A DNA stretch of 64,000 bases from Cordilura impudica (GCA_963682025.1 OY821519.1:157935082-157999081), one strand, 5' to 3'; positions 1-11,402 are shown, counted from the first letter of the stretch. Notes: generated by a model from the letters alone, not told the origin. Made by a program: numbers and translations.

Positions 1-878
1 TAGTTATTCAAAAAAAAAATTAAAGCATCTAAATATATTATTATGAAACGTTAAGAATGAAAATACAGTTGATGAATGTGATTGCTGATAAATAATTTAA
101 TAAGAACTCTATATACAAACACTTACAAAATAACATTTTGAATTCTAAATTTTTAAATTTAAGATAATCTTAACTCGTTCAACTTTCCGTTAGCCGTTGT
201 TTCTGCTGTTGGTATTGATAATCATTGTCAACGTTGTTATGTTGTTGTTATGTTGTTATGGCAATAAGGTTAAAGATTAATATTGATGATTCCTTAATTT
301 GTCACTTGGAGATTATATAGACGTTGTATTAATATATGATTGCTTTTTGTAGTAGGTTTTGTTGTTTTTTTTTTTTCAAAGTTAAGAATTTTGTTTAATT
401 TTGTGTTTTTTTTTTTCAACATTCTTTTTTTTTTTTTTAACTGTATTTTTTTTCGTAATTGAAATTTTGTTTTCCGCTTTTTTTTTGTAATTTAGGTATT
501 TTGTTGTTTTATTTTATAAATTTATTTCAAATATTAACTCCAAGAATATAATTGAACACAGCACCAATATTTCCTTATTATATTCATAGGTAGCGGTATT
601 TTTTTTTTGGTTGTGTTTTAAAAGAGTACATTTGTGTTTTTTCTTTTAATTAAATGTTCAAATGTTTTCTTATATTTTGTTTGTACTTTATTAATTTATT
701 TAAGTTAAAAGTTTACTTTAAAAAAAAATTATCATTTTCCCTTTGTCGTAGTTTTTTTTTCCTTTTTTCATGTTTGCACTTTTGGTTATTCTTTTTTTTT
801 AGATCACTTTAATTGTTACACACTTGTTCTTGTTATTTTATATTTAAAGTTTTTTTTTGTTTTTCGTCACGGTCGCCA
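1..878 (-). other. Internal leader of an mdg1/412-like LTR element
   Basis: This stretch lies on the inner side of a minus-strand LTR (879-1152) and begins, reading leftwards, with a primer-binding-like site. It is very AT-rich with many T runs (A runs on the minus strand) and I see no open frame. mdg1/412-type elements have a long untranslated leader before gag, so a leader is the simplest reading. The rest of the element would lie to the left of the window. The assignment rests on the LTR and primer site alone. Confidence 0.45.
864..878 (-). other. Primer-binding site, tRNA-Arg type
   Basis: Read on the minus strand this is TGGCGACCGTGACGA, directly following the LTR end. It starts with the TGG that pairs with the tRNA CCA end, and it resembles the tRNA-Arg primer site used by mdg1 and 412. 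Confidence 0.55.
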
Positions 879-1152
879 TATAATAAAACCACATCAGTTT
901 GGCTCTCCGGACTGAACTGAAAACTCTTTATTAATTACTCAACTTAAATCTACCTACAAATATTACATTCACTCACACATTCACACGTATATCTATAGAT
1001 AATTATAATAATACATAACCGTGGGATTTAGCTGGCTCAGCGGTTTACAGGTGAGCCAGCTATAGAGTGTGTGGACAAATAACTCAGCGGAATGTGAGTA
1101 TTTAGTTACATGCATAAGGCATGGTAACTAAGACTTAGTCAAACACACTACA
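879..1152 (-). mobile_element. 5' LTR of an mdg1/412-like element
   Basis: On the minus strand the block starts TGTAGTGTGTTTGAC, the TGTAGT start typical of 412/mdg1 LTRs, and ends next to a TGGCGACCG primer site. It is about 274 bp. Its outer end (1152/1153) abuts the pol frame of element A in mid-codon context: pol coding sequence (KDLRSFLGM...) starts immediately at 1154. The insertion therefore disrupted A. The second LTR and the other target-site copy are outside the window, so no target duplication can be checked. Confidence 0.55.
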
Positions 1153-1153
1153 A

Positions 1154-3022
1154 AAGGATCTCAGATCTTTCCTGGGCATGTCGGAATTTTATCGCCGCTT
1201 CGTTAAGGACTATGCCAAGTTGGCAAAGCCCTTGACGGCTCTTTTAAGAGGGGAGGAAGGACGAATGTCCAGATTCACCTCTAGCAAAATAGCCATCGAC
1301 CTGAACGACGAAGCACTAGAAGCGTTCAGCAAGATAAAGAGGACACTAACATCAAAAGATGTCATGCTGGCATACCCCGACTTTCGCAAGGAATTTCAAC
1401 TAACAACAGATGCTTCAAACTACGCAATCGGCGCCGTAGTAGAACAGGAAGGCAGACCAATTACGTTTATCTCAAGGACCTTAAATAAAGCCGAAGAACA
1501 CTATGCCACAAACGAGAAAGAAATGCTGGCAATTGTGTGGGCCCTTAAAAGCCTAAGAAATTACCTCTACGGTGCTGCAAGAATAAAAATACTCACAGAT
1601 CATCAACCGCTGACGCACGCCTTGACAAGTAGCAACACTAATAGCAAACTCAGGCGATGGAAGGCTACATTGGAGGAGTATAATTATGTGCTGCAATACA
1701 AACCCGGAAGTACCAATGCGGTAGCGGATGCTCTATCCAGACTCCCACAGGAAATATGCGCGATGAACTCAACAGCGGCCACTCAACATAGTAACCAAAG
1801 CTCTCCCGGAAATTCTATCCAGTATACGGAAACACCAATAAATGCGTTTAAGAACCAGATTATTATAGAACCACATAACGTTTCATCATACGAGTTTCAG
1901 ATAATCTTCCCAACATATCACAGACATATTGTGTCAGAACCGCATCTTTCCAAGGAGAAGTTGGAAAAGATTTTTGAGAAATACCTCAACCCATCATTAA
2001 CAAATTGCGTAAAGACTACAGACGCAATCCTGGGGAAAGCACAAGAAATATTCGCCAATCGGTTTCACAAGTATAAAGTCCTTTATACGAGGAAAATGGT
2101 CTCCGATGTTCTTAACGAATCCGAACAAGAAGTGGAAATAATAAATGAACACAACAGAGCCCATAGGAGCGCTGATGAGAACAAAGCACAGCTCCTAGAA
2201 AGGTACTATTTTCCCCAGATGATGGCAAAGATAAAGAGGATAACAAAATTGTGCCGAATTTGTAAGGAGAACAAATACGACCGACATCCTAATGATATTT
2301 CTTTACAGGAGACTCCTATCCCTCAGTACCCCGGTCAAATAGTGCACATAGACATCTACATAACGGAGAAAACCTCAATATTGACAGCAATCGATAAATT
2401 GACAAAATACGCGCAGGCAAGAATACTAAAGTCAAGGGCTACGGAAGACATCAAACAACCATTAAGGGAAATATTGCTAAATTTTGGTATGCCCGAATTA
2501 GTAGTAATGGACAACGAGAAATCTTTTAACTCCAACGTAAGGGTATTCAGAATCCCACCATATGCCAGCATAGTTAGTGGTCAAATTGAGCGATTCCACT
2601 CCATCCTTTCCGAAATTATGCGATGCATAAAGGCGGAGGGAACTCAAAATGGTTTGTCCGAACTCCTAGATAAGTCAATTTATGAATATAATAATACGAT
2701 TCATTCAACTTCAGGTAGAAAACCTTTAGAGGTATTTTTCGGCAGGAAACTTTTCAATGATCCTGTGGAATGGGAAAAGAATAGGGCTCAAATGGTAGAA
2801 AAGTTTAAGGACCGACAGCGGTCTACCTTGGAATATCATAATGCGGATAAAAGGGAGCCGAAGGACTACAAAGTAGGTGAACAAATTTTTGTAAGGGAGA
2901 ACAAGAGGTGAGGGACCAAGTTGTCTAAAAATTATAAGAGGGAAATGGTGAAGGAAAATAGGCACACCACAATATTGACGGAAAGTGGAAGAGTTGCCCA
3001 CAAGAACAATATCCGTAACTAA
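1154..3022 (+). pseudogene. pol: Errantivirus A pol, C-terminal part (RT connection, RNase H, integrase)
   Basis: The frame opens in the reverse transcriptase thumb/connection (SFLGMSEFYRRF) right at the LTR insertion. RNase H follows, with TTDAS near residue 75 and LTDHQPL near 138. Next comes an integrase with a zinc-binding HHCC region (H...H...CRIC) and the core acidic residues: D in HIDIY, D in MDNEKSF (codon 2510-2512) and E in GQIERFHS (codon 2588-2590). Only 25 residues separate the last two; element B in this window has 35, so ten residues appear deleted in frame. A TGA at 2909-2911 breaks the frame, but it continues 37 codons to a TAA at 3020-3022, and that tail aligns with the end of B's pol (GTKLS..., GRVAHKNN). 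The protein lacks protease and the RT active site. Confidence 0.85.
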
Positions 3023-3049
3023 GTTGTTTCATTTATTTTCTCTTTTAGG
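3023..3049 (+). promoter_or_regulatory. env: Probable env splice acceptor
   Basis: A pyrimidine-rich run ending TCTCTTTTAG, with the AG at 3047-3048, lies four bases before the env ATG. Errantivirus Env is made from a spliced subgenomic RNA, so this is where the acceptor is expected. The donor would be in the missing 5' part. Confidence 0.5.
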
Positions 3050-3052
3050 ACG

Positions 3053-4558
3053 ATGATATCTGCGGTAATGGGGGAAGTGAAGATATTAGATTATACTAAT
3101 TCACGGGTGGTGGCGATCGACACCGGAGTAGCTAGACTTCAAACGGGGACTGTAAAATTAGTTCATGTGGTTGATCTGGATAATTACCAGAATTTTATTC
3201 ACAATATGAGGAAGACAATGGCCACGAGAATAAGCATATCCCATCCATTACATCCCCTCCTAATCCTGGAAATTTCCCAACTACAAGACAAATTGAGCCA
3301 ATTAAAACCAAGATCCAAAAGATCTCTCAATTTTATAGGATCGGCATGGAAATGAATAGCGGGCAATCCTGACCATGAAGATTTCGAGATAATAAAACAA
3401 AACATAAATAATGAATTAGAAAACAATAACAAACAAGTTGTAATTAACAAATTATCGGTAAATAGAATAAACGAGTTAACCTTCAAAATGAATCAAATCG
3501 TAAAGGTCGTGCAAGAAGAAGCACGAACCCTTCAAAATTTAGATATCACTGAATTTAAATACAAATTAGAGATAATAAAGGAAGAAATAATAAACCTACA
3601 ATATGCCATTCATTGGGCTAAAGTAGGAGTAGTTAACTCATTTATTCTATCCCACAACGAGATGAAAACAATAGAAAAATTATTTGAAAATAATAAAATC
3701 CCATACTTGAACATAGAGGAAATATTGGAATTTAGCGAAATAAGAATAGCCTCAAATAAAAACTCCCTAATTTATATCGTCAGTATCCCAACGACTAGTA
3801 ATGAAACATGTAATAAGCTATTGATAAGACCTGTAAAAATTGAACAAATTGCTACCAAAGTTAAATTTGGTGAAGTTCTAAATTGTAAGAAGAAAATGTT
3901 CGGTGTAAAAAATAAATGTAAGAACTACAATATGTTAACAATGTGCAAAGACGAAGATATCGAAGATATCTGTGGTTCGGAATGCCTACCCAATTTAATC
4001 CACAGCAAACCCTCTAATTGCACTTTCATAAACAACTCTCATATCCCCAATGTACAGGAAATACTCCCTGGAACATTGCTTCTAAACCAATTCAATGGTA
4101 CAATTCACATAAGCCAGGAACCTTATGACCTGACTGGCACCTTCATCATTAAATTCCATAACGAAACAGTGTTGGTAAACGGGACTACTTTTTCGTTTTC
4201 AGAAATTAATTTCTCTAGCCCACTACCAGCCATAGTACAATCAATAACTGGAAACCCACATGTGGAAGAAATCCTCTCGATAGAGTTAATTAAGGAAATG
4301 CACACCAATAATACAGAAGCAATCCAACTTCTGAACGTTGAGTCTAAATTGGGTGATGCAATTACCTACACCCTAGTGATCTTCGCGATAATCACGATGT
4401 TGTCCGTCTGTCTGAAGAAAAAGCACGATAAGAGAAAGTTACAGTGTCCGAAAATTATTAATATTAATACTCCAGTACCACCACAGAATATTACTACAGG
4501 TGCAACCGAGTTTACTAGGCATCCAGTAGAGAGAATTGGTCAGATTCCTTATTTTTGA
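3053..4558 (+). pseudogene. env: Errantivirus A env, one internal stop
   Basis: This would be the envelope glycoprotein precursor of a gypsy-type element. One frame runs 501 codons with a single TGA at 3353-3355. A basic cleavage motif RSKR (residues 87-90) is followed by a hydrophobic, fusion-peptide-like segment, and the stop falls ten residues later. After it comes a heptad-rich stretch, then a Cys-rich region (about residues 280-330) with several N-x-S/T sites. A membrane-spanning segment (about 439-458, VIFAIITMLSV core) is followed by a basic cytoplasmic tail (KKKHDKRK). Length and order match errantiviral Env. The N-terminus is short and lacks an obvious signal peptide; an upstream exon could supply one. 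The stop separates the cleavage site from the whole transmembrane subunit. Confidence 0.85.
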
Positions 4559-4575
4559 TTGAGGACAATCAATTT

Positions 4576-4586
4576 AGGAGGGGAGG
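4576..4586 (+). other. Polypurine tract of element A
   Basis: The run AGGAGGGGAGG lies directly before the AGTTAAC that opens the 3' LTR. This is the expected plus-strand priming site. Confidence 0.75.
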
Positions 4587-4907
4587 AGTTAACGAAATAA
4601 ACATTTCACTTTTCGCTGGGTTGATTTGTTGCGCTTAACTTTGATTTTTATATCACACACGTTACATATTGAAGTTCGTTTCTCTTTGTTCCCATTAATG
4701 TCGAAACTGCTGACGCTATGTCTGCTGTTTCGAAATTGTAGTATTTTTAAATAAATAATATTCATTCTTTTTGTTCTCATGAATTTGACCTATTGTAGTG
4801 TAAGCATAATTGTTTATTATAAATTTATTCTTTTTGACAATAAAATTTTCAGTCGTAGTCAAGTACTCGAATCGTGTTGTTTTATTTAAACGCAAATTAA
4901 ACTAACT
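4587..4907 (+). mobile_element. 3' LTR of errantivirus A
   Basis: It begins AGTTAAC after the polypurine tract and is taken to end at ACTAACT (4907), giving AGTTA/TAACT inverted ends. AATAAA-type polyadenylation signals occur near 4842. The inferred length (321 bp) is close to the 314 bp and 268 bp LTRs of elements B and C. The right edge is inferred, because the 5' copy is missing. Confidence 0.6.
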
Positions 4908-5185
4908 TATATGTTGATCTGTAGTTATTTTTATATGAGAGCTTGGTTTGGTTGATGTTTAGTTGAATGTATATTTGTTATGACGTAGATGTTTTGATGT
5001 TACATTAGTGTTGCGCTACGGTGTGTATTAATGGCTGTTCGTTGGTTTTGTTGGTGGCTATTATGTATAACGCAATTTGCGTTGTTACAGTGTGACCACT
5101 GCGGAAAATGTGTGTGTATTAGTAAAAAAAAATGTGAGTGTATTGAGTTTTTCGAACTTGCAGTGTGATGTGTGATAGAGGGGTA
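4908..5185. other. Unassigned spacer
   Basis: This is GT-rich sequence without an open frame of note, between the end of element A and the foldback arm. It opens with TATATG, a possible target-site copy of A. I recognise nothing else in it. Confidence 0.5.
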
Positions 5186-5487
5186 AAGCCCAATTCACAC
5201 CACGATTTTTGACGACGTCGTTTTTCTTAATTCTCTTTTGAAGCTGCCACCAAAAACCTTTTGCATTCATACGATGATTTTTAGTTTCATGTCTTTTTTT
5301 AAATCTGCTTTGATTTATTTTTCGCATTAAGAAAAATATAAAATATATAAGAATTAATCTAAATTCAAATTATCTTTTTTATTTTTTAATTCAATTCATT
5401 TTTTTGTTAAATATTATTTAAATTTTTTCATTATAAGATTTAATTTTTTTATACTAAATAATTTATCATAATTTTTCACATTATATA
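5186..5487. repeat. Foldback element, left outer arm
   Basis: Its reverse complement closely matches 18525-18803. The shared core includes AAAAACGACGTCGT, GAATGCAAAAGG and GCAGCTTCAAAAGAG, and the similarity runs through the AT-rich flank up to the errantivirus B insertion at 5488. The outer end reads AGCCCAATTCACACC, against AGCCAAGCTTTACAC (reverse complement) at the right. Removing element B joins this arm to 13287-13672. Confidence 0.75.
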
Positions 5488-5801
5488 AGTGAAGAAATCT
5501 CTATCGTATTTATTCTGGTAGACTTCTTCTCGTTGGATATCTCTTTCCAATAAGTAAAACGACTGTGTTCTGTGAGTTAGGGTCTTAAACTAAATTTTAT
5601 TTTCTACCACCAAGTTTGCGTTGGCTACAAAGTGCAACGCAAACATATAACTTAAATTAGCAAAAACGTAAAATATAAAATCGAAGTAGCTGATCATGCA
5701 AATCTAAAACGGCGCGTGTCAACTATACGCAGCACCAATACTAAGCTACGTATGAACTAAATGTTGCCGATTAGGCAGATCAGAATCAAAGCGTGTTAAC
5801 T
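5488..5801 (-). mobile_element. 3' LTR of errantivirus B
   Basis: This 314-bp copy of 12969-13282 opens (minus strand) AGTTAACACGC and ends CTTCACT, giving AGT/ACT inverted ends. A polypurine-like AAAACGGGGAAC lies directly upstream on the minus strand (5802-5813). Confidence 0.93.
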
Positions 5802-7282
5802 GTTCCCCGTTTTGAATGAAGGCCGTCCTCGGTCTTCTTCAAGATTTCTTCCAAAGTATTTTTCAAGTTGACTAGCGATCTTCTCTTTCTCCAGCCCCTT
5901 ATCATTCTGTAAGCCAGATATATCAAGGCGATGCAACACAATATCACAGAGGTGCTCAAGATAGGTTTCACAGTGATTTCTTTCTTTAACTCATCGAGAT
6001 GCTGAAGATTTCTAATTTGCATGTCGTGGAGAAACGGTAGACTGAGAACTTGTTTATGCTCTGTAACCTTTATCATGGGAAGGTTTGGCAATTCGGGAAT
6101 ACTCCCTGGGACCCCAGCCCTATTCACATACGTGATTCCATCGATGATAACTTCACTATCAAAAGTAACCAGGTAAGTGCCATTCACAAGTTGGCTGTTG
6201 CCGTGATTTTCAATCACCTCTGCGATCGCATTGTTGATAATGATAATGCCATCATCCACTACCATTACTTTCTTAAGATCGTCGAACTGAGTGTTACATT
6301 CGGCAGATGTCCCAAATACTAGTTATTGAGCACAAGTGGTAACGTTTTGAAATTTGCAAAAAGTGGACGAGATTGCTGTCTTGCAGCTTTCGACTGAGAG
6401 TACCTGATTGCCACATTTTGCCACCTTGTTGCCTCCCTCGAAAGAAATTATTTTTTGCAGGTGGGAGACAGGGAACAGATCTATTCTCTTGCATAGCTGC
6501 TTGGGTCTAGGAAATTTAATAACAAATTGTAAAATATCATTATTTTGGTAAATCTTAATGCTACTGATACTCATAACTTCCGACACACTAGTGTCTGTAA
6601 AGCTTCCATTCTTCACCAGTGACTTCACTTCCTCGCTATCAAGTATTGCGAGATCTATAACGTTTACCTTCGCTAAACTAACAGATAAAATTAAATTCTG
6701 CAAATTTATAATCGAAATTCTATTTCTGGCTAAAAGTGTTTCGTACAATTTATCAGTGTTCATCCTATCTTTTTCTTTTTCAGCTGCGATTACCTGGTTT
6801 ACCGTGTCCGTCAGTTTCTGAAGTTGTTGGTCGATTCTAGTGTTGATATCTATTTGTCTGTTGTTTGCTTCCACCAGCTGCTCTTGTCTAAACTTGCTCT
6901 CTTCAAAGTCATCGAAGTCAGGAGTGCCTGCTACTACCTTCAGGGCAGTTCCTAAGATGTTTAAACTTCTGGCATGTCTGTGGTGGATTCGTAGGGCTGA
7001 GAGCAATGTAGCCATATGGTTAATATCTGATTCCAAAATTTTTTTCATATGAGACTGTGGGAAGAGATCAGACAATTCGGTTGTTTCCTTAATGATTCCG
7101 TCGTATAAAGTCAAGTTGGAAGAGTGTTTTAGGTAACCATAATCATCCCAAATAATTATATCGCCATCATATATCGGGATGTAGTTTGAATGAGAGTAGT
7201 CGATGATCTTGCCTGCTATCGGTAAAATTACCGTAAGTAAGATGTTTAGAAACCTAGAATAAAGAAAGTTGTTTAGAGCCAT
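5786..7282 (-). pseudogene. env: Errantivirus B env, one internal stop
   Basis: This is an envelope precursor of 498 codons in one frame, interrupted once by TAA at 6323-6325. A hydrophobic N-terminus (about residues 6-24) looks like a signal peptide. The basic site RHAR near residue 105 precedes a fusion-peptide-like segment (SLNILGTALK), followed by the errantiviral AGTPDFDDFE motif. A coiled-coil-like region, a Cys-rich region (after about residue 260) and a transmembrane helix (STSVILCCIALIYLAY) with a basic tail complete the layout. The stop lies between the Cys-rich region and the transmembrane helix, so the product would be secreted. The gene reads through the polypurine tract and stops 16 bases inside the LTR. 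It begins two bases beyond the pol stop. Confidence 0.88.
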
Positions 7283-8756
7283 GCTATCTCAGATTGTCCT
7301 TATGGACCACCCTTCCTTTTATTAGAACTGTCGTGCCCAAATCAGCTTCGACCGTTCCTTCTCCATACAAAGGGCTTAATTTATTTCCCAATCTCCTGTT
7401 GGATTTTATAAAAACTTTATCTCCTACCTCGAACTTTCTATCTGTCCTACCCCTGTTGTGATTATCCAGGGTTTGATTTTGTGCACTTAAGATTTTTTCC
7501 ATAATGAGCGTTCTTAGCTCATTTGGAGCGGAATGGATTATATCGATAGGACGCTTTTCGGTAACAGAGTGGATTGTCCTATTGTACTCAATAGTGGCCT
7601 GAAAAATAAGGTTGGCGGTATCCTCGATGTTTCTCTGAAGTTTCAGACATCTCGCGACCTCTGAGAGGGTGCTGTGGAAACGCTCCACTTGGCCATTTGA
7701 CGTGCTATGAAGTGGTGGTGAATTAACGATATGTATGTTATACGAGTCTAATAACGTTCTTATAGTCTCTGAATTTAGGGATTTTTCGTTGTCGCAAAAT
7801 ATTGTCTTAGTTTGAGGGAAAAAGTTCATTAATTGTAGTACTGGAATTTTAACATAGAAGATGGTACGGGATTGGGTTGGCTGAACTATAGCGAACTTTG
7901 AAAATTTGTCAATGCAAGTAAGGAAATATTTTTATTATGTCTTATTTTCTTTCCAAATATTACAAAGGTACGCAATGTGGCTTGTTCAGCGTCTTCAATA
8001 ACTACTTGATTTCTATAGCAATTTATCGAACTATCTGTACTCTGTATAAGTAAGGTACGCCTCACTATGACCAGTAGCATGGTCTGATTCTGGGTCGTTG
8101 TCCGTAGCGTTTATTTGTTGTCGGGATAACGCATCCGCAACAAAATTTACCTTTCCCGGTTTGTACAAATTTTTTGCGTTGTGTTCATCAACAAACGCTC
8201 TCCAACGTTTGAGTTTCGCATTTGGCTTTCGGTCTGAAACCACGAATGTTAATGGCTGGTGGTCCGTAAAAATATTGAGAGTTTTCGCGCCGTAAAGGTA
8301 ATTTCGAAGGGTTTTTAAAGCCCAAACTATTGCCAAAAGCTCTCTCTCATTCGTAGCATAATGCATTTCGGGGTTTTTTAGTGTTCTAGAGATAAGTTGT
8401 ATCGGTTTACCATCTTGGGATAAGACTGTACCTAGACCAGTGGTGGCCATCGAGAGAATTGAATTAGTAATAGTGTTTATGAGCATGTGTTAGTTGTACT
8501 ACACTGATCGAAATCTATGGACGTAACACAATGCCGATATTAAATTGGTTTGTGTAGATTTTGTATGAATGTTTATATGAATGACTAAAAGGGAAAATAG
8601 TTGAGTTCACGAAGAATATGGTAAAATTTTAAATATATTTTGTTTTAAAATTTCAAATCTTACATTCTGAAAATGTAAACCAAAATGTGAAGAACATCTT
8701 TTTCTATGCTATTATTTTCTATTCATAAGTTTGAAGTTTATTAAATCAAATAAGTA

Positions 8757-9045
8757 ATCCATTTCTTTAAAAAACAAAAAAAAATTAGCAAAACTTAAAA
8801 AGATAAGAAATTTCAAAGGTTATTAAGTGGTATGTTACCAAAAAGTAAAAAACTTACCAGCCTGCAGTACCTGGATATTTTTTTAAAATTAAAAAAATAA
8901 TTAATTTCTTTAAAAAACAAAAAAAAAATATCTAAATTTAAAAAGATAAGAAATTTGAAAGGTTATTAAGTGGTATGTTACCAAAAACTAAAAAACTTAC
9001 GAGCCTGCACTAACTGGAAATTTTTTAAAATTAAAAAAAAATAAT
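8757..9045. repeat. Two-copy direct repeat inside the hAT element
   Basis: A unit of about 135-145 bp occurs twice. Each copy carries a TTTCTTTAAAAAACAAA run, then AAAAGATAAGAAATTT, GTTATTAAGTGGTATGTTACC and CTTAC(C/G)AGCCTGCA in the same order. Subterminal repeats like these are common in hAT elements and often bind transposase, but that role is inferred here. Confidence 0.75.
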
Positions 9046-9236
9046 CATAAAAGACAGCTATATTGTTGTCAGATGGAGGCGACGTATGTAATTTATAGAA
9101 AATGTTTAATTTATAGCAGATTCAACTGCTTTGCGTAATTTAGTTTATCAAGTCTTCGAAATTTTCCCAACATTTTTGGTTTCTTTTAATTAAAATTATT
9201 TGGTGAGAATGTAAACAAAATAAATATCGGCACAAT

Positions 9237-9875
9237 TTAGTTGACATTCGTATTTGAATTGTGAAATTCAACCAATTTTTCAATGTCAATTTCTTTATCA
9301 TAACATTTAATTTTCAATAACGTTTCTAAATGACTGTCAGTTAATTTATTTCGGCTTTTGCTTTTGATTTGAGACATTACTGAAAATGTTGACTCACAAA
9401 TGTAAGTCATGGAAAACATTGAAAATAAATGAAGTATTAGGTTTCTAAAGGTCGCCCTTTTTTTTGCCAAGGCCATAGCAATGGTGTAAGTTGCCTTCAT
9501 TTTTCCGCATTCAGAGGTATTACCGTTTAAAATGTAATTATATTTTATTTTAAAATTTTCTTTTAGTTTTAATAGTAATTTTCTTCTTTCGTTTTCGATA
9601 ACTAAAAGTTCAGGGTGACAGATTCTATAATGACGCTTAAGGTTAAATGCCTTTTTTATTTTTAATACATTGTTACACACCAGGCACTCCGCTTCATTTA
9701 GCGCGTTTAAACAAAAGAAACTACTTTCCCATTTTTCATCCCACATTATAGCTTTCTTCTTATTAAAAATGTAATTATAAAATAAAAGCTTTAATAAAAC
9801 AAAAAAATTGTGTGTCGCTGTAAATATTCTCTGTGTACCTATTAAAAAAATGTATATATGAATTTCAAAACGCAA
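9237..9875 (-). pseudogene. hAT transposase remnant (BED finger plus dimerisation domain)
   Basis: This open frame of up to 212 codons holds two ends of a hAT transposase without its middle. A BED-type zinc finger starts near residue 44 (MWDEKWESSFFC, CLVCNN, then HYRICHPE). The C-terminal hAT dimerisation segment is near residues 150-190 (CESTFSVMSQIKSK, then NKLTDSHLETLL). The catalytic RNase-H-like core that should lie between them is absent, joined over at NGNTSECGKMKATY. The start is uncertain; the methionine at residue 44 suits the BED domain better than the first one. The element is therefore non-autonomous. Of the known families, the BED-containing GTF2IRD2/ZBED-like group is the closest in look. 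Confidence 0.8.
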
Positions 9876-11402
9876 TGCGACATAAACCTGCTTTGTTCAA
9901 AAGCTTTCATAAGACTGAATAAAATTGTTGTTTACTTTTACTCTTTGGAGAGTATTTTTGTTTTCGTTCGGCTGTATACATATAAGAAACCGAACACCAA
10001 TGTGTTTGGCACGGCCTCCACTGACATAGACCCAATGCTGAAGCATCTGTCGTTAAGTTGAATGGTCTTCTAAAATCTGGATACGTAAGCATAACATCTT
10101 CCGAATACAGTATTTTCTTTAGTTTACTGAAAACAAGTGTTATTACAACCTTTTTTTTTTGACTGACTTGCACTAACTTTCCCATTTTTGCCCTTCCGTA
10201 AATGTTTTGGCGATTCTCGCAAAATCTTTAATAAATGATCTATAGTGACTCGCCAGTCTTAAAAAAGATCTTAATTGAAACTGGTTAGAAGAAACGAATC
10301 TAAGAATTGCCGCAATTTTGTCTGAGGACTTCCGTATGCTTTCCGTCGACACCACGAAACCAAGATTAAGTCATATGTGCACATATGTGCTTCCCGAAGC
10401 TTCGTGAGAACCCAATTAACATGAATAAGGTGCTCATCTTCTGATTCCGAAAAAATAATTACTTCGCCGACATAAACGTGGCATGATTTTCCTATTTGTT
10501 CTCTAAGAATGTCGTCGATAGGTCTCTGAAAGATACTCGAAGCATTTTTAACCCAAAAGGTAGTCTGCAGAATTCGTACATTCTGTTGTTAACTGAGAAA
10601 GCAGTTTTCTCCCTATCTCTTTCTGCGAGTTCAATTTGATAAAAACCAGATTTAAGGTCTAGGGTAGTGAAATATTTAGCATTTCCCGAGTTTGCTAGAA
10701 TTACCGACATATTTGGAATAGGATGTTTGTCGTTAATAGTAATTTCGTTAAGTTTTCGGAAATCTATCACCATTCGTTTCCTCCTGTTTCCTGATTCGTC
10801 CACGCGTGTTTTGTCTACGACCCAAATTGGGTCATTATAGCGTGACCTGGTTGGTCGAATAATGTGGTCTGCCAGAAGTTGTCTAATTTCCTCGTTTACC
10901 CCTATTGGGTATGGCTACGATTTCGAATATATTGCTTCATCCGTTTTGGTCCGCATCGTCGCTATATTTGTGTTATACGGCAGCGATTTTTTTGGTCTAA
11001 AAAAAAATTTCTTTGTTATTGTTAATAATATTCTTAAATTTGGTTCTAACGGATTCTGGTACATTTTTCACGTCTACTATAATATGGTTCACATCTTTTC
11101 ACTTCATGAAACTAAATTTCTCCGAGCCTGTTTTGTAATTAATTGTCCCGTTTTTCAGGTAAATGTTGGCATTAACCTGTTTCAGAAAGTCTAACCCCAC
11201 AATTGCATCAAATGTTGAGATTCTCTAGCACAAAAAAAATTGCATTTTTCCCAAACAAATTTATAACACATTTTTTATTTATGTCATTTTCTCCGTGAAT
11301 CGAGTGAACTGTAAAGGGATTATCGGTATCCTTGATACCTTTAATTTTTCGAAGCACCGGTGTCTATTAATATTTTTATTATCTCGCCAGCAAGAACCCG
11401 TT

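Larger units (their letters stand above)
1153..4907 (+). mobile_element. Errantivirus A, 5'-truncated gypsy-type element
   Basis: The order pol (connection, RNase H, integrase), env, polypurine tract and 3' LTR is that of gypsy-like insect endogenous retroviruses. The 5' LTR, gag, protease and catalytic reverse transcriptase are missing because an mdg1/412-like element sits at 1152. Lesions seen are a pol stop at 2909-2911, a short deletion in the integrase core and an env stop at 3353-3355. The element is defective. A TATATG run follows the 3' LTR and fits the alternating pyrimidine-purine target used by gypsy integrases. Confidence 0.85.
8438..10023 (-). mobile_element. hAT transposon inserted in RNase H of element B
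   Basis: The terminal inverted repeats are CAGTGGTGGCC (left) and CAGTGGAGGCC (right, reverse complement). The 8-bp target copies ACCTAGAC (8430-8437) and ACATAGAC (10024-10031) match at seven positions. The flanking RNase H sequence rejoins in frame (TTDASALGLGTVLSQ) when the element and one target copy are removed. hAT elements make 8-bp duplications and start CAGNG, so the class is clear. At 1586 bp it is internally deleted. Confidence 0.92.
7284..11402 (-). pseudogene. pol: Errantivirus B pol, heavily degraded
   Basis: Pieces in order on the minus strand are as follows. Protease with DTG at 11356-11364. RT with VIDFRKLNE near 10750 and a catalytic box at 10463-10474 that reads YVGE where the family has YVDD, so both aspartates are lost. 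Connection (LASHYRSFIKDFARIAK) near 10250. RNase H split by a hAT element: TTDAS at the right (about 10050) and LSQDGKPIQLISRTL at the left (about 8400). Integrase lacks its zinc domain and first catalytic aspartate through a deletion near 7910, yet keeps D and E in DNEKS and GQVERFHS with 35 residues between, and the C-terminal domain. Several frameshifts and stops lie between the pieces. It cannot make a working polymerase. Confidence 0.88.

Noticed and set aside
864..878. TGGCGACCG considered as a tRNA gene end
   Set aside because: It is a primer-binding site next to an LTR; no tRNA cloverleaf surrounds it.
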